Assembly (NCBI GenBank): GCA_041687395.1
Contig: JAWLCA010000004.1
Span: forward strand, 148,283-212,282
Length of the DNA stretch: 64,000 nucleotides
Source of the DNA: JAWLCA01 sp041687395
GTDB taxonomy: Bacteria; Pseudomonadota; Alphaproteobacteria; Rhodobacterales; Rhodobacteraceae
Reading direction: 5' to 3'
A program made the position numbers and the translations under genes. Positions within the stretch are counted from its first letter, which is position 1. Every line of letters starts with the position of its first letter. Below the pieces are notes generated by a model. The model was not told the origin of the DNA. It worked only from the letters and a program-made list of their open reading frames with translations, and made no database searches. Positions 62,656 to 64,000 of this stretch are shown here, piece after piece.

Positions 62656-62758
62656 CGTCGACCAGATCGGCGGCTGGCAGACTGAAGGGGTTGGACACGG
62701 CTACGGGAACGGCTGTCCGCTTGAGGTTCTAAGCAAATGCCTGCAAGCTGCGGCGTAG
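62603..62758 (+). pseudogene. C-terminal remnant of a tyrosine integrase (2)
   Basis: The frame reads FRHSMRDRLRAVECPADIVD, QIGGWQTEGVGHGYGNGCP and LEVLSKCLQAAA to TAG 62758. It has the HxxR box, GGW in place of the usual GH, and the tyrosine in GYG, a pattern known in Rhodobacteraceae integrases. Upstream domains are missing; it is a different integrase from remnant 1 and from the intact gene. Confidence 0.75.
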
Positions 62759-62799
62759 CTCCGGCATGGTCTACGCTCCAGTCTTCTCGAGTGAAAACT

Positions 62800-62887
62800 G
62801 AAGGGAAACAAAGGCTTGCCGAGGGGATTGGTGCCCAGGAGACGGGGTTGTGTTCCCGTCACAGGCACCCTCGGCGGGTCTCCCTTC
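62800..62887. repeat. Three-tier stem-loop element
   Basis: Outer GAAGGGA (62800-62806)/TCCCTTC (62881-62887), middle GCCGAGGG (62818-62825)/CCCTCGGC (62868-62875), then GTGCC (62831-62835)/GGCAC (62864-62868), inner GACGGG (62841-62846)/CCCGTC (62855-62860). It contains TGGTGCCCAGGAGA (62829-62842), the inverted tRNA-Leu 3' end. Confidence 0.7.
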
Positions 62888-62953
62888 AATGAAACAAGGG
62901 GTATCAGCGGGAGTGAGCCGCCGTCAACAGGCACGGTGTGGTCTACGATCTGG

Positions 62954-63225
62954 TCTACGGTGCCTGCTGTTCCCCTCGGCTCGTCCCTGCAGCCCTGAGC
63001 TGTCCCGAGGGCTGGCTACGGTGCCTGCTGTGTTCCGAGGGCATTGTCTAGGGTGCCTGCTGTGCCGCCTCAGCTGGTCCCTGCAGCCATGTCCCGAGGG
63101 CGTGGTCGACGGTGCTTCCTGCGGCCCCTCAGCGCCCCTACAGGCCCTGTGCTGTCCCGAGGGTGGTCGCTGGTGCTTGGTGCGTGATGGCCCCCAAAGC
63201 GCGTCCCTGAGAGGCCACGGGCGCT
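62954..63225. repeat. Degenerate tandem repeat, period about 60 bp
   Basis: Units start at 62954, 63015, 63047, 63106 and 63167 with TCTACGGTGCCTGCTGT or variants, and most contain CTGTCCCGAGGG-like and GTCCCTGCAG-like segments. Spacings are 61, 32, 59 and 61 bp, so one unit is half deleted. Right edge uncertain. Confidence 0.7.
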
Positions 63226-63562
63226 GTCGACCGATGGGGAACGACCCCTGCCACGATGTAGCGTAGACCCGTGTCGCTGCCGCCCGAGCGCTGTCTTGAT
63301 CGTCGAGAGGGTGGTCCCCCCAGCTTTCCTTGACGGAGCTGGAGGGGCCTGCAGCGGCATGGGGGGAAGCGCTCGTTCCCGTCCATATGGAAGGGCGTTC
63401 AGAAATTTGCCCCAAGAACATCGCCGTTGGCATGACGAGGTGGGGAGGACCGCGCATATCGCTTACGACGCCCTCTATAGGGAGTTCCCTCTAGCTATGA
63501 CTGAAGGGACATCCCCCCTCGTATATACCCCCTCTCTATAGCCCATGTAGGGGTAGCTGTAG
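63226..63562. other. Gene-poor stretch of the terminal island
   Basis: Several short frames exist on both strands, but none has a good ribosome site, recognisable domain or consistent codon use. One plus-strand end, NLPQEHRRWHDEVGRTAHIA, is faintly protein-like. I annotate no gene here. Confidence 0.5.
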
Positions 63563-63922
63563 CTACTCTGCAGCCATCCCTGTGACGACCTCCTTCCTCG
63601 GGGCGGACCGGGTCGCTGTCCCCACAACCTCCACTACACCCTCGGCACAGGTCAAACCGCGAAAGACCTGCAGCATGACCTGCTGGGTGATGTCTGCTGC
63701 GGATGCAGGAACAAGCACTGCATCGTGGATGGGGAGTGCCGTGATGCCGCGATGGTTGAGGCCGAGCAGCACGTTGGTGATGATCCTGCTCTCCATGTAC
63801 TGGCACCGGTGACCGATCCCGGTGTGAAAGGCCGTTCTGATGGCAGGATGCGATGCCTCGATGGCTCGGACGACCTCACCAATCTTGATCCGCCTTGGGA
63901 AGTAGTTCGCTCTGAACAACAC
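63563..63922 (-). pseudogene. 5'-truncated conserved island protein
   Basis: The frame opens at GTG 63922 directly after an in-frame TGA and reads 119 residues including FHTGIGHRCQYMESRIITNV and LLGLNHRGITALPIHDAVLVP. This TGIG...ES...LL.L...GI.ALPIHDAVLVP pattern recurs in alphaproteobacterial island and plasmid proteins of unknown function, which are longer. The missing N-terminal part and absent ribosome site suggest a remnant. Nothing is visible from 63923 to 64000. Confidence 0.55.
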
Positions 63923-64000
63923 TCATGCCATTGATTTTGCGCTGAAACGTTGTGGTTTTTCTCGCCATGACCTGCAGGGTTTTGTAAGATTTCGACCGAA

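Noticed and set aside
62829..62862. tRNA or tmRNA 3' end on the minus strand
   Set aside because: The stem GACGGG/CCCGTC and CACCA look similar, but the loop lacks TTCGA and there is no acceptor partner.
62954..63225. Repeat array as a CRISPR
   Set aside because: Units are degenerate over their whole length, adjoin without unique spacers, and no cas gene is nearby.

Overview
The window is a chromosome segment from an anoxygenic phototroph of the Rhodobacteraceae (Alphaproteobacteria). The evidence is a GC-rich base composition, bacteriochlorophyll genes with the PpsR/PpaA regulator pair and TGT-N12-ACA operators, a CtrA-type site in front of radC, and many ATGA-type overlaps. The middle of the window probably holds the chromosome replication origin. 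A perfect DnaA box and a large palindrome lie in a 421-bp gap. The genes on both sides are transcribed away from that gap, and parAB and parS sites lie a few kilobases to the left.

Layout. 1-8.1 kb is the edge of the photosynthesis cluster: bchN (cut by the window edge) and bchF run leftward; ppaA, ppsR, bchG, a PucC-family carrier, bchP and idi run rightward. 8.2-15.5 kb is housekeeping: mutS, hrcA-grpE, rph, rdgB, a RidA-like gene and hemW. 15.4-26.0 kb is the origin region: parB, parA, rsmG, mnmG, mnmE, rho and hemJ leftward, then the origin gap, then maf, aroE, coaE and dnaQ rightward. 26-35.5 kb holds secB, two Nudix hydrolases, hslO, a CCA-type nucleotidyltransferase, a LysE-type exporter, two tandem ABC exporters and an RNA methyltransferase. 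35.5-45 kb holds a voltage-gated sodium channel, a group of cell-envelope genes (two L,D-transpeptidase-type proteins, a CAP lipoprotein and a very small secreted protein), hemH, comF, a glutaredoxin, a nitrilase-family amidase, a MarR regulator, ubiG and a proline iminopeptidase. 45-50.6 kb is rimP-nusA-ylxR-infB behind a promoter and a terminator-like leader. 50.6-56.4 kb holds mutT-argJ-PPIase leftward and secA rightward.

From 56.4 kb onward the DNA is more accessory. An AT-rich, Mrr-like nuclease gene sits alone between secA and radC. After an NDUFA9-like gene there is a tRNA-Leu(CAG) with an intact tyrosine recombinase directly downstream, the usual structure of an integrated element. 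The remaining 2.5 kb looks decayed: C-terminal pieces of two further integrases, a truncated island gene, large palindromes and a degenerate repeat of about 60 bp. The far end of the element is outside the window.

How the genes work together. BchN, BchF, BchG and BchP act in bacteriochlorophyll a synthesis and Idi feeds the isoprenoid supply. PpsR and PpaA control that cluster through the operators seen here. HemJ and HemH supply the haem branch. ParA, ParB and parS with the origin form the segregation module. RimP, NusA, YlxR and InfB form the usual ribosome and transcription operon. The least explained features are a dispersed ~76-bp 3' element (two copies), the leader before rimP, and the palindromes in the terminal island.
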